The translations under genes and the position numbers were made by a program. From Ganoderma boninense (Eukaryota > Basidiomycota > Agaricomycetes > Polyporales > Polyporaceae), in assembly GCA_002900995.3 (NCBI GenBank), contig CM035310.1:654155-718154 (forward strand): a DNA stretch of 64,000 nt. The letters run 5' to 3'. The notes under the pieces are model-generated. The model did no database searches and was not told the DNA's origin. It saw only the letters and a list, made by a program, of their open reading frames with translations. Below are positions 11,515 to 24,100 of the stretch, one piece after another (the first letter of the stretch is position 1; the number at the start of each line of letters is the position of its first letter).

Positions 11515-13808
11515 CTACGACGCCTCCCTCTCCATCTTCTGCTTGAGCTTCTCCTTCGGACGGCGCCGCGATATCGTCGTCGCCTTCGATCGACTTGGCC
11601 TGCCCCGCCCACCGCCATCTCCATGACGCGCCTCCGACGTTCCCGTAAGACATGTTTCGGCAAATCGTTCGGCATCCGTCAGCTCATCGGAGGGGACGCT
11701 GGATGCGCGCGACATATCGGATCCGACGGACACTGCTGAGCTTTCCGACGATGACTTGCGTGTCACCATAGCTGGGCGACGTTTCTTGGTCCGCTTGCGA
11801 TGTGGACGAGGCGTAGATGTCTTCATCAGTCCTGCCCCTGGCTCCTCTTCACCCGGCAGTTGAGGGACGCGAAGGATGTTGGGATGCTCGGGCGGATGCG
11901 ATCGTACAGGCATTATCGCCCTCGTTTCCTTTACCAAGTCGGTGTGTGGCCCGTCTGTCGTACCCAGTGCACGGACAAACGTCTTTTGGCAGTCTCCGTC
12001 TTGTCCTTGAACCCCCGCCTCTTCCGGCCGACTCGGAACTTGCGAATCGTCAGAGAACGGATCCTCGGTGAGTGACCGTCCCTGCTGCGGACCTCCGCGG
12101 AAGCGTACAACGCCCCTTCCGCCCTCGATCTCCTCCAGCGTCCACCCAGTTTGGCTGGACGCAGAGCTCGCGGTGCCCGAATGAGAGCCGGAGTCCGCGC
12201 TTCATGGCGGCCGCGGATCCCGCGGCGACGCTGACTGCTACGCCGCTCCGGTGGGCGAGTGAGGTTGTCGTTCCCTGTCCCGACCGCCTTGGCTGCGATG
12301 CGTTTCCACCAACGACAGCGTTGAGCGCATTGACTAGGTTCGAGCGGATCGCGACCGCCCAGCCGTCCGGCTTCAGGTCTGGCTCCACTTCAGGCTCCGG
12401 GGCTAGAGGGCTGTTCCCGGGAAACGGCATGGGCTCGTCCCCGCCGTCTTCGAGCATGTGCCCCTCTTGCCACCCGCCCTTCGTCTTCCATGTGCGGAGG
12501 GGTGCCCACGGAAGGCGCGGGGTAGGGGTGCTTGTGCCTTCGTCCACCATGGCACGCGGTGTAGTTGGGGACCCCATATTAACATTGTCCCACTCCCAGT
12601 CGGGCGAAGCGTCGCTGAACCCCAGGGCGGTGCTCGCGCGGCTCGACTCGCCGCCGCTCGTGAGGATGTCGCCCGGCATGAGGTTCGTGATCTTGAGCGT
12701 GCCCATCTCCTGCATGATGTCGGGCACGCTCTGCTCGCGATTGCGGTTCGCGTGCAGCGGGACGGCTACGAACGGGCTCCGAGTCCGCGGGTACGCATGG
12801 AGGTCGAGGCGTTCATGCGGTAGGGAGGGTTTCACTGGGCTGTTCTTCGCGTTGAGCTGGGGGAGAGGGAGCGGCAGGTCGTCCTCAATGGCGAATCGCG
12901 ACTTTCCCCCGTCCGACGACTCCGCCTCCGCCTCTGCCGACGCCCGGGCTCTCGCCGACGTTTCTACCATTCGTGCAGGGTCCCAAGTGCGTAGGCCCGA
13001 GCGCGCATCGCTGCCGCTTTCGAGAGTGTCCTGTGCGGCTCGCGCGCCGAGTCGGTCGTGGTCCCATGGCCAGGTCGTCATGCGCTTCATCGAGCGGCGG
13101 CGGGAGCGGGAGCGGGCCCGGAGCCACCACCCGCTTATGAGCACTATCACGCCGACGCCTATGAGAAGCCCAAATACGATGGCGCCATAGAGTCCTATGC
13201 TGCGACGCGTTGAGGGTTGTGTGGAGGACGGCTGAGCAGAGTCGGAGCTTGAGGTCGGGGCTGGGTTAGTTGACGAGCTTTGACTTGGCACGGAGGACGA
13301 AGTTGTGGTCATGTTTGTTGCGGCGTCATAGACTGCTGGTACCGATGCAGAGAGTACTCTGGATGTCTTGTACGTGTGAGTGGTAACACAGGGTCTGAAA
13401 TCAGACTACTCACTGGCGAATACGACGAGACAGTCGATTTTGCGGGAATGGTCGCCGCACCCGAATTTATAGCTGTTGAAAGATTCCCCCCTGTGCTTGC
13501 CTAGGATCTTTTCATCTATTATCTTGTCTGAGGCTGCATAGGTGACGTACCTGCTCGTCCACATGATATGATGTCTCTGATGCCACCGTCTCAAGTTCAG
13601 TCTGAGGCTCCTCCCCGAGCGAGACCTGACCACTAGGATCCAGGGCGGCTCCTGCATTCGCGTTAGGATCGAGAACATATAGCGGAAAAGAGTCTTCACG
13701 GCTGTTCCAGCGCGTATATTTGATCAAGTGCGCCTGCGCACGCATCTTGCCGGAAGACGCCACAAAGACAACAAACTGCGAACCCCAGAAAGGACAGAGG
13801 CGTGGCAA
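11515..13808 (-). CDS. Single-pass membrane protein with Ser/Thr-rich stalk and basic tail (apparent frameshift)
   Basis: The main minus-strand exon (to 13312) starts with a Ser/Thr/Pro-rich stretch, then a hydrophobic helix at about residues 40-63 of that exon (GAIVFGLLIGVGVIVLISGW), then an Arg/Ser-rich stop-transfer sequence and a long cytoplasmic tail with SP/TP sites. Upstream minus frames at 13570-13808 (KYTRWNSREDSFPLYVLDP) look like the extracellular part, but the start codon and the 5' introns could not be fixed. Near 12180-12205 the tail changes frame: downstream, the other frame (DSGSHSGTAS, later LTEDPFSDDSQ) is clearly coding-like and runs to a stop at 11515. No GT-AG intron of the right phase bridges the change. 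The layout is that of basidiomycete sensor or adhesion-like surface proteins of unknown role. It converges on the importin gene. Confidence 0.6.
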
Positions 13809-14059
13809 GTGCGCCCAGCGCAGAGACGGTGAAACGGCGAGAGATGGGCGAGTCCACTGAGCTTCCAGGGAGACTTCGTCGCACCACTCGAGTCTCCGCT
13901 GTTCCCGGCGGCTGACAACTTGAAGTCCCAGAAAAAAACGGATTAAAATCGAGTCGAGGCCACACGAACTTGGGTGACGCGGCTTGGGACTCGATCGAGG
14001 TTGCAGATTTCTCGGGGATGAGACGCCTGAGGAAGCTTATCTCGAAGAGACAAAGCATA

Positions 14060-14846
14060 ATTTTCAGTCATTCGGAAGGCCATTGGTGTTGGAATGCGAC
14101 CTGAGGTGTGTCAAAATGTTGGAAGAGGACGGAACGAAATATCAAGCTCAGGTTTTGCACTGGGATGGGGATGCGAGACGCCTATTGGTGGATAATGTTC
14201 CTTCCCACTGGATAAGAAAAGAGAAGCGATAATGAGCTCCGAGTACGCCATGTTGACTGCAGCGAGATCCGAGTCGGAGAAGATTGTAGAGTAAGAGGAA
14301 GGTCGCGATGTGCGCATTGACGATGTGTGGGTCCAACTGTTACTTGCTCGTTGGTCCGTTTCGGACCGAGCATCCCGCAGGGCGCTCACAGACGCCCAAG
14401 TGGCGAACGTCGTTTCACTTTTCATCGTCGAGTCCCACTCCTTGCACTTGGCTAACCTCAATGTAACCATGTACTTGAATGAAGACACGGGGCTCTGCGC
14501 TCTTCTTCCTCTGCAAACTACTCATGTATCTACCAGATAGCTTTTCAAAATGGAGAAAGTCCTTTATGTCCTCTCAGAGCGAACCGATACAGGGCTCTGC
14601 GCTCTCCACAGTGCGTTCTGGTGAGTTAGACACATCAATATCTTTCGAAATTGTTGCTCTAGCAAGCTACGTCGGATAAAAAGCTGACTCGGGTGACCGA
14701 GTCAAGATTGGCGCAGATTCTATCAAGTAATAAGTGCAGATGGAAAACAAGTGGATGAAAACTGGAATATCGCTTGGAGAAAATCTCGACGCGGTGGCAA
14801 GGCGACAGGGATCGGGGTCGTCGGCCCTCTCATGAAACCGAGCACC
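14060..14846. other. Interval between the membrane-protein gene and unit A
   Basis: Short open frames occur on both strands without recognisable motifs. A GGGCTCTGCGCTCT motif occurs twice (about 14489 and 14586), and a GAGCACCT..ATGAAAC motif is repeated near 14830-14865. No convincing gene. Confidence 0.45.
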
Positions 14847-15514
14847 TCATGAAACTGAGCACCTACCTGTACTTACGATAAGTATCATGTCATCACAGTG
14901 AGCGCAGAATCGAACGACAGGCGTAGACAGTACATGGAGGTCACGAAGGCACTCGACAACCTCGGGCTCATTGACCCAGACGCTCCAGAAAGTGCGGCAG
15001 TAGCACGCCAAACCATGGCATACCTCATATATGCGCATATATGCACGTCTTACCCCTCTTCATCGTCTCACACACCCTGCTGACGACCTTCTGCGTCTTT
15101 TGCAGAAGCTCATGATCACTCCAGTCTCGATCGCGTCTGCCAAGACTTATATCTACGCATACACGCACCTTCAACGCTCCCTCGACAGTCGAGCCCACAT
15201 CCCCATCATGAGGAAGCCCGAATGAGGACAGGCGTACCTTCGCAAGACCGTCACCGCACGGACCGTGAAGGCCCTCTAGATCGGTGGCCTCCCTCTTCAA
15301 GCTGACGGGCTGAGGAGGGACTCAGGACTGGGGAGGCGGGCTGGGGATGAGCATTCGTGGCAGGCAGAGGAAGATGAGGGAAGGAAAGAGAGTCGAAGAC
15401 CACGAAAATTTCTCCAGGTGGGGGTTTATATACTGACGTTCCCCATTGGGGGGAAGGGAGGGGTTCCTTCTTGTCAGTTCTCGAACGCGTTCATGCCTTG
15501 ACGCGTGACGTCAC
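14847..15514 (-). other. Unit A: promoter-bearing transcription unit related to unit B
   Basis: Read on the minus strand, it starts with GTGACGTCACGCGTC (15500-15514), then CAGTATATAAACCCCC (15420-15435), then a pyrimidine-rich leader. Downstream come a GTGCGTGTATGC block (about 15157-15168) and the palindrome CATATATGCGCATATATG (15026-15043) followed by AGGTATGCCATGG. The same blocks occur in the same order, with similar spacing, at 35931-36370 on the plus strand. In both units one frame across the palindrome reads AYMRIYEV, which allows a short spliced peptide whose exon ends at GAG|GTA. I could not assemble a full protein; the first ATG after the TATA box opens only a 10-codon frame. It could be a short-protein gene, a non-coding RNA or a degraded element. 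It lies between the velvet 3' end and the membrane-protein 5' region. Confidence 0.55.
15420..15514 (-). promoter_or_regulatory. Core promoter of unit A (CRE-like palindrome plus TATA box)
   Basis: TGACGTCA (15506-15513) is the consensus full site for CREB/ATF-type bZIP factors (Atf1 in fungi). A TATATAAA box follows about 70 bp downstream on the minus strand. Both elements, with identical flanks of 15-16 bp, recur upstream of unit B, which supports function. Confidence 0.6.
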
Positions 15515-16210
15515 TTGTAGTATTCAGTTTCCTGCACTGACGGTGTCCGGGGGCCGATGCTTTTACGCATTAGGATGGAAGTACTTACTGTACATCAATT
15601 GCAGCCAAGTAGGTCAATACAATGGAAGCTTGGGTTGTTATCAATACGGCAGTATGAGGTTATTAGGTCGGGATACTCGGGCAACGCCCGCCAGGACTCA
15701 GACCAGCGAGCAAACGTGCACCGTGACCGTTGGCTGTGTCTAGCGGATAAGTCGTTCAACTTCAAGCCGCTGTCTGGAAGGTAAATGGAAACAAAGCGCA
15801 CGTCGACGATGTAAGTCGAAGCCACGTCTGATGCATTCGTTGGATAGACAAGTATAATACATCCAGGAATCAGCACGGGATAAGTAGCGACGAGCGATTA
15901 CAGCAATCTAATCCTTAGCTAGTATACAGCGGTTGACGTTGACGAACGACGGCGACGCAATAAAGAGAAAAGAGAAAGAGAAAAAAGAGAAAGCAAGCAA
16001 GCCGAAAACTCACACACGCACCAACACACAACACTAGCACGATTCAGAAATTCCAGGCAACGCACACCCCAGCGACAGCGCAACGCGTCCTCCCTCTTCC
16101 TCTTCTCTTCTCTTCCCACACGTTCCGACGACCGTCGAACCAAAGCCCGCGTCGAGCGACTAGGCAGCCCTAGTACGAACGGCCACGCCCGTCCAGAGCT
16201 CCCGCTGCCG
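15515..16210. other. Interval between unit A and the velvet gene 3' end
   Basis: No gene recognised. It should hold the upstream promoter of unit A on one side and the 3' UTR of the velvet gene on the other, including a purine-rich run around 15960-16010. Confidence 0.5.
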
Positions 16211-19200
16211 CTAGCCCGAGTCCTCCGTGATGATGTTCCCGATGCTCAGCGGATTCTTCTTCCCCATCCCGGGCGGCCCCCCGCCCATCCTGTCCCCCGC
16301 GCTCCCCGAGCCCGCGCTCGAGCCAGGCGGCGACGAGCCCCCGCCCACTCTCAGCGGCGCGAGCTGTATCCGCGCCAGCCCCGCGCCAGAGCTCGCAGGG
16401 GCGGTCGAGTACGCCGCGTACTCTCCGTATTGAGCGGGGGCGCCTGCGGGCGGCGCAGGTGCTGGCGCGTACCCGTACGCCTCCCCTGACGAGCCGTTGC
16501 TCGGCGGCGGGGGCAGCGGGTACCCGGTGTACCCCTGCGAGCCGTGGTGGTGCGGCGGGGTGCTCAGCTGGTAGTGCGAATGGCTGCTGTGCACCGGGGC
16601 GGGCGCGGGCGCGCCGCTCGAGTGTCCGCTATGGTGGTGCGCGCGCGAAGCTTGAGCGGGCGGTTGCGTCGCTGTCGGACTGCCGTACTGGTACTGCGGT
16701 GGCATTGGGGCTGCGGCGTAGCCCCGTGCGTACCCGGTGTTCCCACCCCCGCCTTGGGTGCTGTATTCGCTGCCATACGCGGGTTGGGGGGCTGCTGGCG
16801 GGGGAGATGGTGGCTGAGCCTGAGGAGCATATGCAGGGTGATGCGAGGGGTGCACGGCGTGATGGCTGTGACCAGGCGGCGGACCAGCGGCGACAGGTGG
16901 TGGCGGAGGTGCAGAAGTATGGTGGTGCTGGTGATGATGGGGTTCGTAATAACTCGTGTATCCGCTTGCCTGTTGCGGCTGTTGTGGCTGTTGCTGAGTG
17001 GGAGGTGGGGGAGGAGCATACCCGCCATAATCATATCGTGGTGGAGCAGCAGGCGCAGGGGCTGGAGGAGGTGGCTGGTGAGGATTGTGATGTTGGGGCG
17101 GTGGCGGCGGAGCATAGTGGTGTTGTTGATGTTGTGGATGATGCGCATAGGTATCGTATGCTGACGTCTGTGCCGGCGGAGGTCCCCAGGTATGTGGTGG
17201 AGCAGGCGCAGGTGCGGGAGCCGGCGCAGGTGCAGGTGCTGGAGGTGGACTGTACTGGTATTGCTGGGCAGGCGGCGGGGGAGGTGGATGGTGAGCGTGC
17301 TGCTGATGTTGGAGAGGTGGGGGTGGAGGGACGCTGTAATGATGGGTAGGAGGTGCGTAATGAGGGGCAGGCGGGGGAGGAGCGGCGTGTGCATGAGGAT
17401 CATAATGGTACGGGGGAGCAGGAGCAGCGGCAGACGGTGCCGGGTAACGATGGTCGTATGGGGATGGGGCTGGAGGGGGCGCAGAGGTGTAGTGTGAGTG
17501 CTCAACAGGTGTAGGAGCATGCGGCGGACCAGGGGCCGCGCCTTGGACGGGGGCCGAAGGATGTTGCGGAGCGAGTGCAGGATCAATCGCGCCCCAGCTA
17601 ACACTCGGATTCGAGGGACCCGCCTCGTCGACGCCGGAGTCGTCCCTCGATCGCTTGATCCCGCGTCCTTCCTGGCTCTCTCGCCTGCTGATGGTCCCGC
17701 CTGCACCTGGTCCTGCGACGTTCCCGCCAGATTCTCTCCTCTCCCTTTCGCGCTCTCTTTCACGCTCTCGATCCCTTTCGCGCTCCCTTTCACGCTGCTC
17801 ACGCTCGAGCTGTTCCTTCTCGTGATCATCCTCCTCGTCATCGTCCAGAGGCACAGGAACAGGACCAAAGGCGCCATGAGGAATGGGCATCGGCCCCATC
17901 GGAAGAGGCACCGGCGCATCGAGAGTGGGCATCGGTCGTTTACGCTGGCGGATGTCTTTGCGAATCCGAATTTTGATGCCCTGGTCAGCAAGGGAACATG
18001 ACAACGGGGTCGATTCTGCAAACTTTGGATGAGCGAACATCGTCAAACCCAATCATGAATGAATATAAATAGTTACCTTCCATTCCAGGGAACTTCTTCG
18101 CGGTGTAGACATAGAACGGCGCTGAGAAGATAGATTTGCAGTGGTAGACATTGTTGCTACTCCGGTCGAGGTCATCATCTCATGCTGGGCCATCAATAAA
18201 CCAGTAACTCACCCGACAACCTCGTACAGGCTAAGCTTCAGACGGTAGCTCCCTTCCGTCCGAACGCTGAGGTCCGGGAAAACAAAGAACCCGGCGTCGG
18301 TGTTTTGATTCTCACTATCCTTCAAGTGATAGAGCGAAGACACAACCGAGCCAGTGGTGCAGCGTGTCTTGCCATCCTAGATGACCATCAACGTCAGTCA
18401 ATAGACCGCCGCCTTGTACGTTTGAATGATGCGAAAATTCAACATAAAGCCCCGTAATATGGTGGTCGCTCCCGGTTCTGCGCTACGCCGCGCGACACCG
18501 CATGTCAAGGACCGGGAACATGGCGCAACATAGGCACCTCCGGGAAAAATACAGCCACCAGCCTGGCGCCTCCGAAACGTAAGTAACACGACGCAGATTG
18601 GCTGCAGATCCTGCAGGCATTCGATATTCACTCTCATGACGTTGGCTCGTTCGTACATCTTGCGGGCTGCATCTTCTATCTGCCCGAACAAGAGTGGGCA
18701 CTTCTACTGGGAGCTTCGCCCATCTGCTTCGGGACGAGACCCAGGACGTCGATATCTCGCGACGGATGTGGCAGGGGTGTCACCTTCAGAGGGGAATCTG
18801 GCGTCCGAATTTGGACAAGAACGAGGGTTCGTTCGGTTCGAAGTAATAGCATGTTTACGTTGACGCAAATGCACAAAGGGAAGCCAGCCAGGGCGGTAAG
18901 GCTTACCTTCAACCAATGCAGCTCGACATCCTCGTCCGGCTTGGCCAGGCTTGCGAACATAAAATAATAGGGGTTTTGTAAGAAGCTCTGGGCAGAGGGG
19001 GGCGCGGCGGAATCTGGAACGTAATGCGCGTGAGAAAGCAAGTCATTTGGACACGTCGGGACGCAGAAAGCACGCGATGGAGATTGAGGGGCATGCGCGA
19101 CACGAGCGTCGGGGAGCCCGGGCACCATCGCAATGCGAAGCGTCGGAAGCGGGAGGGAGGACGCGTCGAGATCGAGCACACTCACCTGGAGAGCTGGCGC

Positions 19201-19698
19201 GCGAAGACGAGGATTGCGGCCGACGGGAGGACGGGTCGATAACGCGGAGTTGGACGATAGGAGGGGGGTCAATTGGTCGGCGATCAGCTGGGCGGGGCAG
19301 CACGAGAAGCAATGAGCGGGGAATGTGATACAGACTATAGGACTGGACCCTTACCGCCTACACCGCACATACGAGCCTGCTTGGGCTCTTGCCGCATTGT
19401 GAGCTCATATTCCCTGGGGTCATGAGCGCGAGCCATCGGGGACGGGGAGAATGGCCGGGAAAGCAGTCGGTGTCGCGCGAGGAGATGGAGGAAGGTGTAT
19501 GAGAGGGAACGGAGGCGGAAGAACAAAGATATATGTTCGAGAGAAGGACAGAGTGAGTACAACAGCGGATACGAAACCAGGGATTTGGGATCGGGGTGGG
19601 AAGCGCAAAGGAAGTGATGGGACTCACAGTCTGTCGCGGTCGTACGGTGAATGTACGGGGAGCTTTGCGTGTACAAACTGGTGCTGTTCGTCTTCCAT
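16211..19698 (-). CDS. Velvet-family regulator (VosA/VelB-like)
   Basis: Seven exons on the minus strand: 19698-19628, 19413-19355, 19287-19186, 19013-18907, 18376-18213, 18159-18077, 18015-16211. The total is 2391 nt, giving 796 residues with consistent phases. The velvet domain occupies about residues 25-210: [78 protein letters not shown] and [12 protein letters not shown]. Velvet proteins are fungal DNA-binding regulators that couple light, development, spore viability and secondary metabolism, acting as homo- or heterodimers. The uninterrupted [11 protein letters not shown] end and lack of a large insertion suggest a VosA-like member, though VelB cannot be excluded. After the domain comes an acidic segment, an Arg/Glu repeat (about 35 residues) and a very long Pro/His/Tyr/Ala-rich tail. 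The 530-nt intron at 18377-18906 splits the domain and is about ten times longer than its neighbours. Confidence 0.9.
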
Positions 19699-21182
19699 GG
19701 CGGCGTCGAGACGGACGGCGAGGAGGACTGCTTGGGCGACGGGGAGGATGGGGGACGACGTTGAGGTGTGAATTCAACCTCGCTTGGCCCGATATAGCGC
19801 CCCGATCAGAAAAGTAATTGGTCTAGATCCCCATTATAAACCTCGATAACAACTGGGTAATACTGCAGCATTAATGACGCTTATCTTGCTTTCCCAGAGG
19901 GATTAACAGGATTAATCGAACTTGCTCACCGCGTGCACGGTACATGTTCCGGGCCACGACAGAGTTACCCACAGGCTCGGGCATGCTCACGATGGTTTAT
20001 CCGTTCCACTGGACCCACTCATACCCACACCAGGACCATGGTTCTGGCACACACGCGATTCCGAGAAAGCCCTCGCATCTGACCCCCGTCCCAACAGCTT
20101 CCATAGGCCAGAAGAGTTCTCTCATCCTCCTGGTGACGCAGCCGGTCGAACGCTACGTGAGCGATGACTTCCATCGTGTGGGTGCGTCAGGTTCAAAATG
20201 GGAAACCGACGATGCTTGCCAAGACGGAGATGAGGCCTGTCGGGCATGCTGAACAAGGTATGTCAAGTGAACCCCACCCCGGGAATGCACCGTAAGTTGC
20301 ACGTCCTGCCTTCTTCCGGCACTGTGTGAACTAGGGCAGTGGTCATCTGGTTCCCCGTAGCTCGATCTTCAGGGGGGTGGGTGGGTCTTGGATGCTCATG
20401 ATCGGCACAAGTCGGCACGCCATTCGTAACGTGAGTGTTTTCCAAATCCCATGTAGTTCGTCCTGAGTGCAACCGCTGCAGATACCGACAGTAACGGTCT
20501 TATGCCAGTGTATGGGTCGGGACTCGGCTGGCAGAAGCGCGTCTCCTTTTCGCGGAACAACATCCCCCGGCGTTCATGGGGAGAAGTGCCGAACGGCAAC
20601 AGCTGTAAGTACGGTTACCAGATTTCCATTCCTGCACCTAAAGAGGCCGGCTTACGGGACAATTCCCAGAACGTGGACACCGGTATCCCATGACACCGTG
20701 CCGGGAGGAATGCCCTCCATCGTGGTCCTCATGCTCAATCATCGAAGGTTTGACCCGTCCTGCCGACTTCCGACATATATCCGGTCGAGCAGGGAATACA
20801 TCCCACGCTCGCAGGTAACGGGGATGCAAGGATCCCTCCGACGAGCTCCCACCCGACGAAAGCGTACTCTCCCTTGGCTTTCCCTCCCCAGCACTGCACT
20901 CATCCACATTGTCTCCGCGAGTGGCGGGAGCAGGCCTAAGCGAGAACAATAGCCGAAGTGGTTATGTACTCACTGCAACGTGGACGGTTTCAGCTCGTCA
21001 TTGTAGAAGAGAAGAGTCCGCAGGGAGGCTGAACAACGCCTTTTGTGTAAGTAGTATCTGGTGCTGAAGCTGTCTAAACAAGTTCGGTAGGGAGGGTGCA
21101 TATTCATTCCTCCATGCCTCCATTCATAGCCTCAGCTAAGTTCTGATTCGTTAACCTATGCAGGAACAACTCAGGTACCCCC
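19699..21182. other. Velvet gene upstream region
   Basis: Nearly 1.5 kb between the velvet start (minus strand) and the PolX 3' end. The longest open frame (20467-20952, plus) has no recognisable motif or spliced partner. It is most simply a long promoter and 5' UTR for the velvet gene, as is common for developmental regulators, plus the PolX terminator region. Confidence 0.5.
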
Positions 21183-24100
21183 TCAGTTGCGGTTACGTTC
21201 ATGAGGCTCTTGCCACGGTACCCCTGATGAGAAGAAAAAGGAGGATGAATGTTGGAGCTTTGAGAGGGACCAGTGCTCTCCTGAGAAATGTACGTACCTA
21301 ATATATCGAAAATCTCCCTCTCGCTCTCCGATGCAACCAGCACGCCTACAGAGGCACCAGTGAGCCTGGAACAATTCCTCAAGCTCCTCCCACGACTAAT
21401 GTCGCTCCCAACGTCCCCAGGACGAGTCTTTTTGAGGCATGAAGGCGAGGAAGAGTAGCTCACCTTTCGTAACCTTCTCCCTCTCCTTATTTCTGATGAC
21501 ATTCGCGTACAAACCCCGCTGGTTGAGAGAGTATCCCATCTTGTCTGCTTTCATACGAAGCGAACGATTGAACTATACACGGGGATGGGGATATGGATAA
21601 GGAGAAGACGGAGGATCGTGGCGATTGGCCGGCGATTCAAAGTAGCATCCGGAATGAGAGACCAAAAGTAGGTGTATGTTCAGACCTGTGAGAACTGGCC
21701 AACAGGAATAGCGGTATCGACTCACGACATCGTCTCCAGTGTAGTACAGCAGCGCCGCGCCTCTTGAAGCCCAGGGGATAGTCAAAAAATCTGGAGACGC
21801 ATGATGAGTAACGATGCATAGGCGGTGCAAGCATGAGAAAGAGTCGGGGCGTGGATATAGGTGCGCTGTGGACATACCGATACGGCGACGAAGGCTCCGC
21901 GAGTCTCTCCGACACAGACCCCGGTAGACAAGCTCCAGGTCGTCGAAGTCGTCCGGTAAGCAGAGATCTTCGGTGACGACACCTTTGCGATGCAGGTCTG
22001 CAAGAAGTCGGCGAAGTACGCCTGCAGAGTTCGAGCGCGTCAAACATCTATATCGCACGGGAGAATGGAAGTCTGGTCCAGGGACACAGTATGCGGGAAG
22101 GGTAAGGTCAATGGCGCACCTCGGTGTGTCTTGCCATCATCATCAGGAGGTCGTGTTATGAGAACATCGATATCGCCGCAGGTTGATTTGCCTCTTCAAG
22201 TTGCATGGTCACGCCTATAGGACTGAGAAAGCTGAAACTTATCCATTCTTACCTGCGATAGCTACCCATCACTTTAATGAAGAGCTTCGAATCTATCTTC
22301 AAGGCTGGAGTTACGAGAACTGAGCAGGGGGAGAGGCGAAAAGCTGGTAAACGAATTGCCTCACCTGCGATTCTGACCATGTCATAAATCTCCTTCACCT
22401 CGGCCCGGGTATTCGGGTATTGATGTCTACGAGACAAAGTTAGAAAAACGACTTTGCAGTATCGAAGGCTCCTCGCACCCGCGTAATATTTCAAGCCGAT
22501 CTCTTGCGCATATGATAATTTAACCCCTCCCTTGCGAGCGGCGAACGTCCTCCAAAGTCTTGCACCCATTGTTGTACCAAATCTGGGCTGTTGTAGCGCC
22601 TTCACGCCAGCAGCGCTCTGCTTAGCCTGAGAATGCAACGTCTAAACGAACAAAGTGCTCACCGACGCCGTAGATTCCTGTAAATAGCCTGATGGCCTTG
22701 ATGTCTTCGTCGTCTCAGACTTTATCCGCACCAAGCCGCCCGTCTGTATGATCTCCATGATCTGCAACAGTTGAAAAAATCCCGGTGAATAAAGACCCTC
22801 AAATACGGACGACGTAGCTGCCACCTTCCGCGCCGTCCTGTCTCCCACATTTCTGAGTGACTTTGCTTCTTCTAACGACTTTATCCTGGTCGGGTATCGA
22901 CGCAGCACAGTGATGGCTAAATCCTTGGTTAATTTTTGAGCTCAACGGCAAAGGCGCTCGTCACTCACCTTTCCTCAGTCCAAATACGCGCCATTTGTCA
23001 TCATCTGTAGGCTTAGCAGCATGAAGCTCCTTCAATTCCTCGAGCTGACAGGACAGCGTAGCGCTGTGAGCAAATAGCCAGCTAACAGCACCGCTCCCGA
23101 TACACTAACCTTGTCTATGACGTCCTGATTAGGACACTGCGCGCGCCGCCTGCTGCCGTCTTTGTCGTCGCACAGAAACTATTGGTGGTAGAGTACGACA
23201 CAGACACGCAGGTTGTGAGGAAGAAGGCGGAGGTCAGTAGGAGGAGCACAGCACCGAGTGCCAGGGAAAAGGGGAGATAGGACGCACCACCCCCTTCTTG
23301 AACGCCTTGCGGCTACCGTGTTGGACATCGGCGGTTTTCTTGTGTTCCTTCTCCGATGGGATCGATTCGATATCAGAATCGTCGTCGCCGAACATCTGAC
23401 AGTGCTCCCATGTCATTGTACCTGCGAGTCACGACTGAAGCCACAGTCAGCTCACCTCTGCGTCCCGCTCGGCCCGTGCTTGGGCGTAAAACTCAGCCAG
23501 GGGGTCGTCGTCGCCATTCAGCGGCGGACTCGGTGTCTTTGACCCCGTGTGGAACACCTTGTCCGCAGAGGGGCCACTCTTTCCCGATGTGGGGGGCACT
23601 GCCTGAGGACCCTTGCCGGGGCCCTCGGGATTGAGCGGTTCAAGGAGGTCGAAATGCTGGTGGGCCAGGCGAAGTTGGAGGAGAGGGCAAGCCACCATAG
23701 CGGGCGATCTGCGCCGCCCTGTCGCCAGTGGCTACGTCGTCCTGTGTAAAGTCCCTGCAGCATGGGCGTCAGAAAGGTCTGAAACGCACAACGAGAACTC
23801 AGCCAACTCCGACGAAGACGCACGAGATGTTGTTGATGTCGTCGACGCTGTCAGCGGGGTGAAACGAGTCTGTGCTCTTTCCTGCTTTGATACTGGATGA
23901 ACCATTGGTCTGCCAATTCCGCCGAGCAGAGACAACTTCGCCCCAAGGCGTTTCCCCAGCGTCGATGCGTTTGCTGAAGGCCGCATACTGGTACAACCAA
24001 CCCATCTTGAATACGAGTGGGTCCTCGCGTTCGCCGTTGACGCTGTCCTGACCGCCGCGATCCGGTGCTTTCCCCTTGATGTTCAGCGTGGAGGCTCGGA

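Noticed and set aside
12072..13190. Plus-strand open frame of 372 codons
   Set aside because: Antisense to the membrane-protein exon with the clear transmembrane helix; no motif of its own.
16459..17349. Long plus-strand open frame of 296 codons
   Set aside because: It is antisense to the last velvet exon, whose Pro/His/Ala codons leave the opposite strand open; velvet phases and domain are decisive.
20467..20952. Plus-strand frame of 161 codons upstream of the velvet gene
   Set aside because: No recognisable domain, no flanking exons; more easily promoter or UTR sequence.
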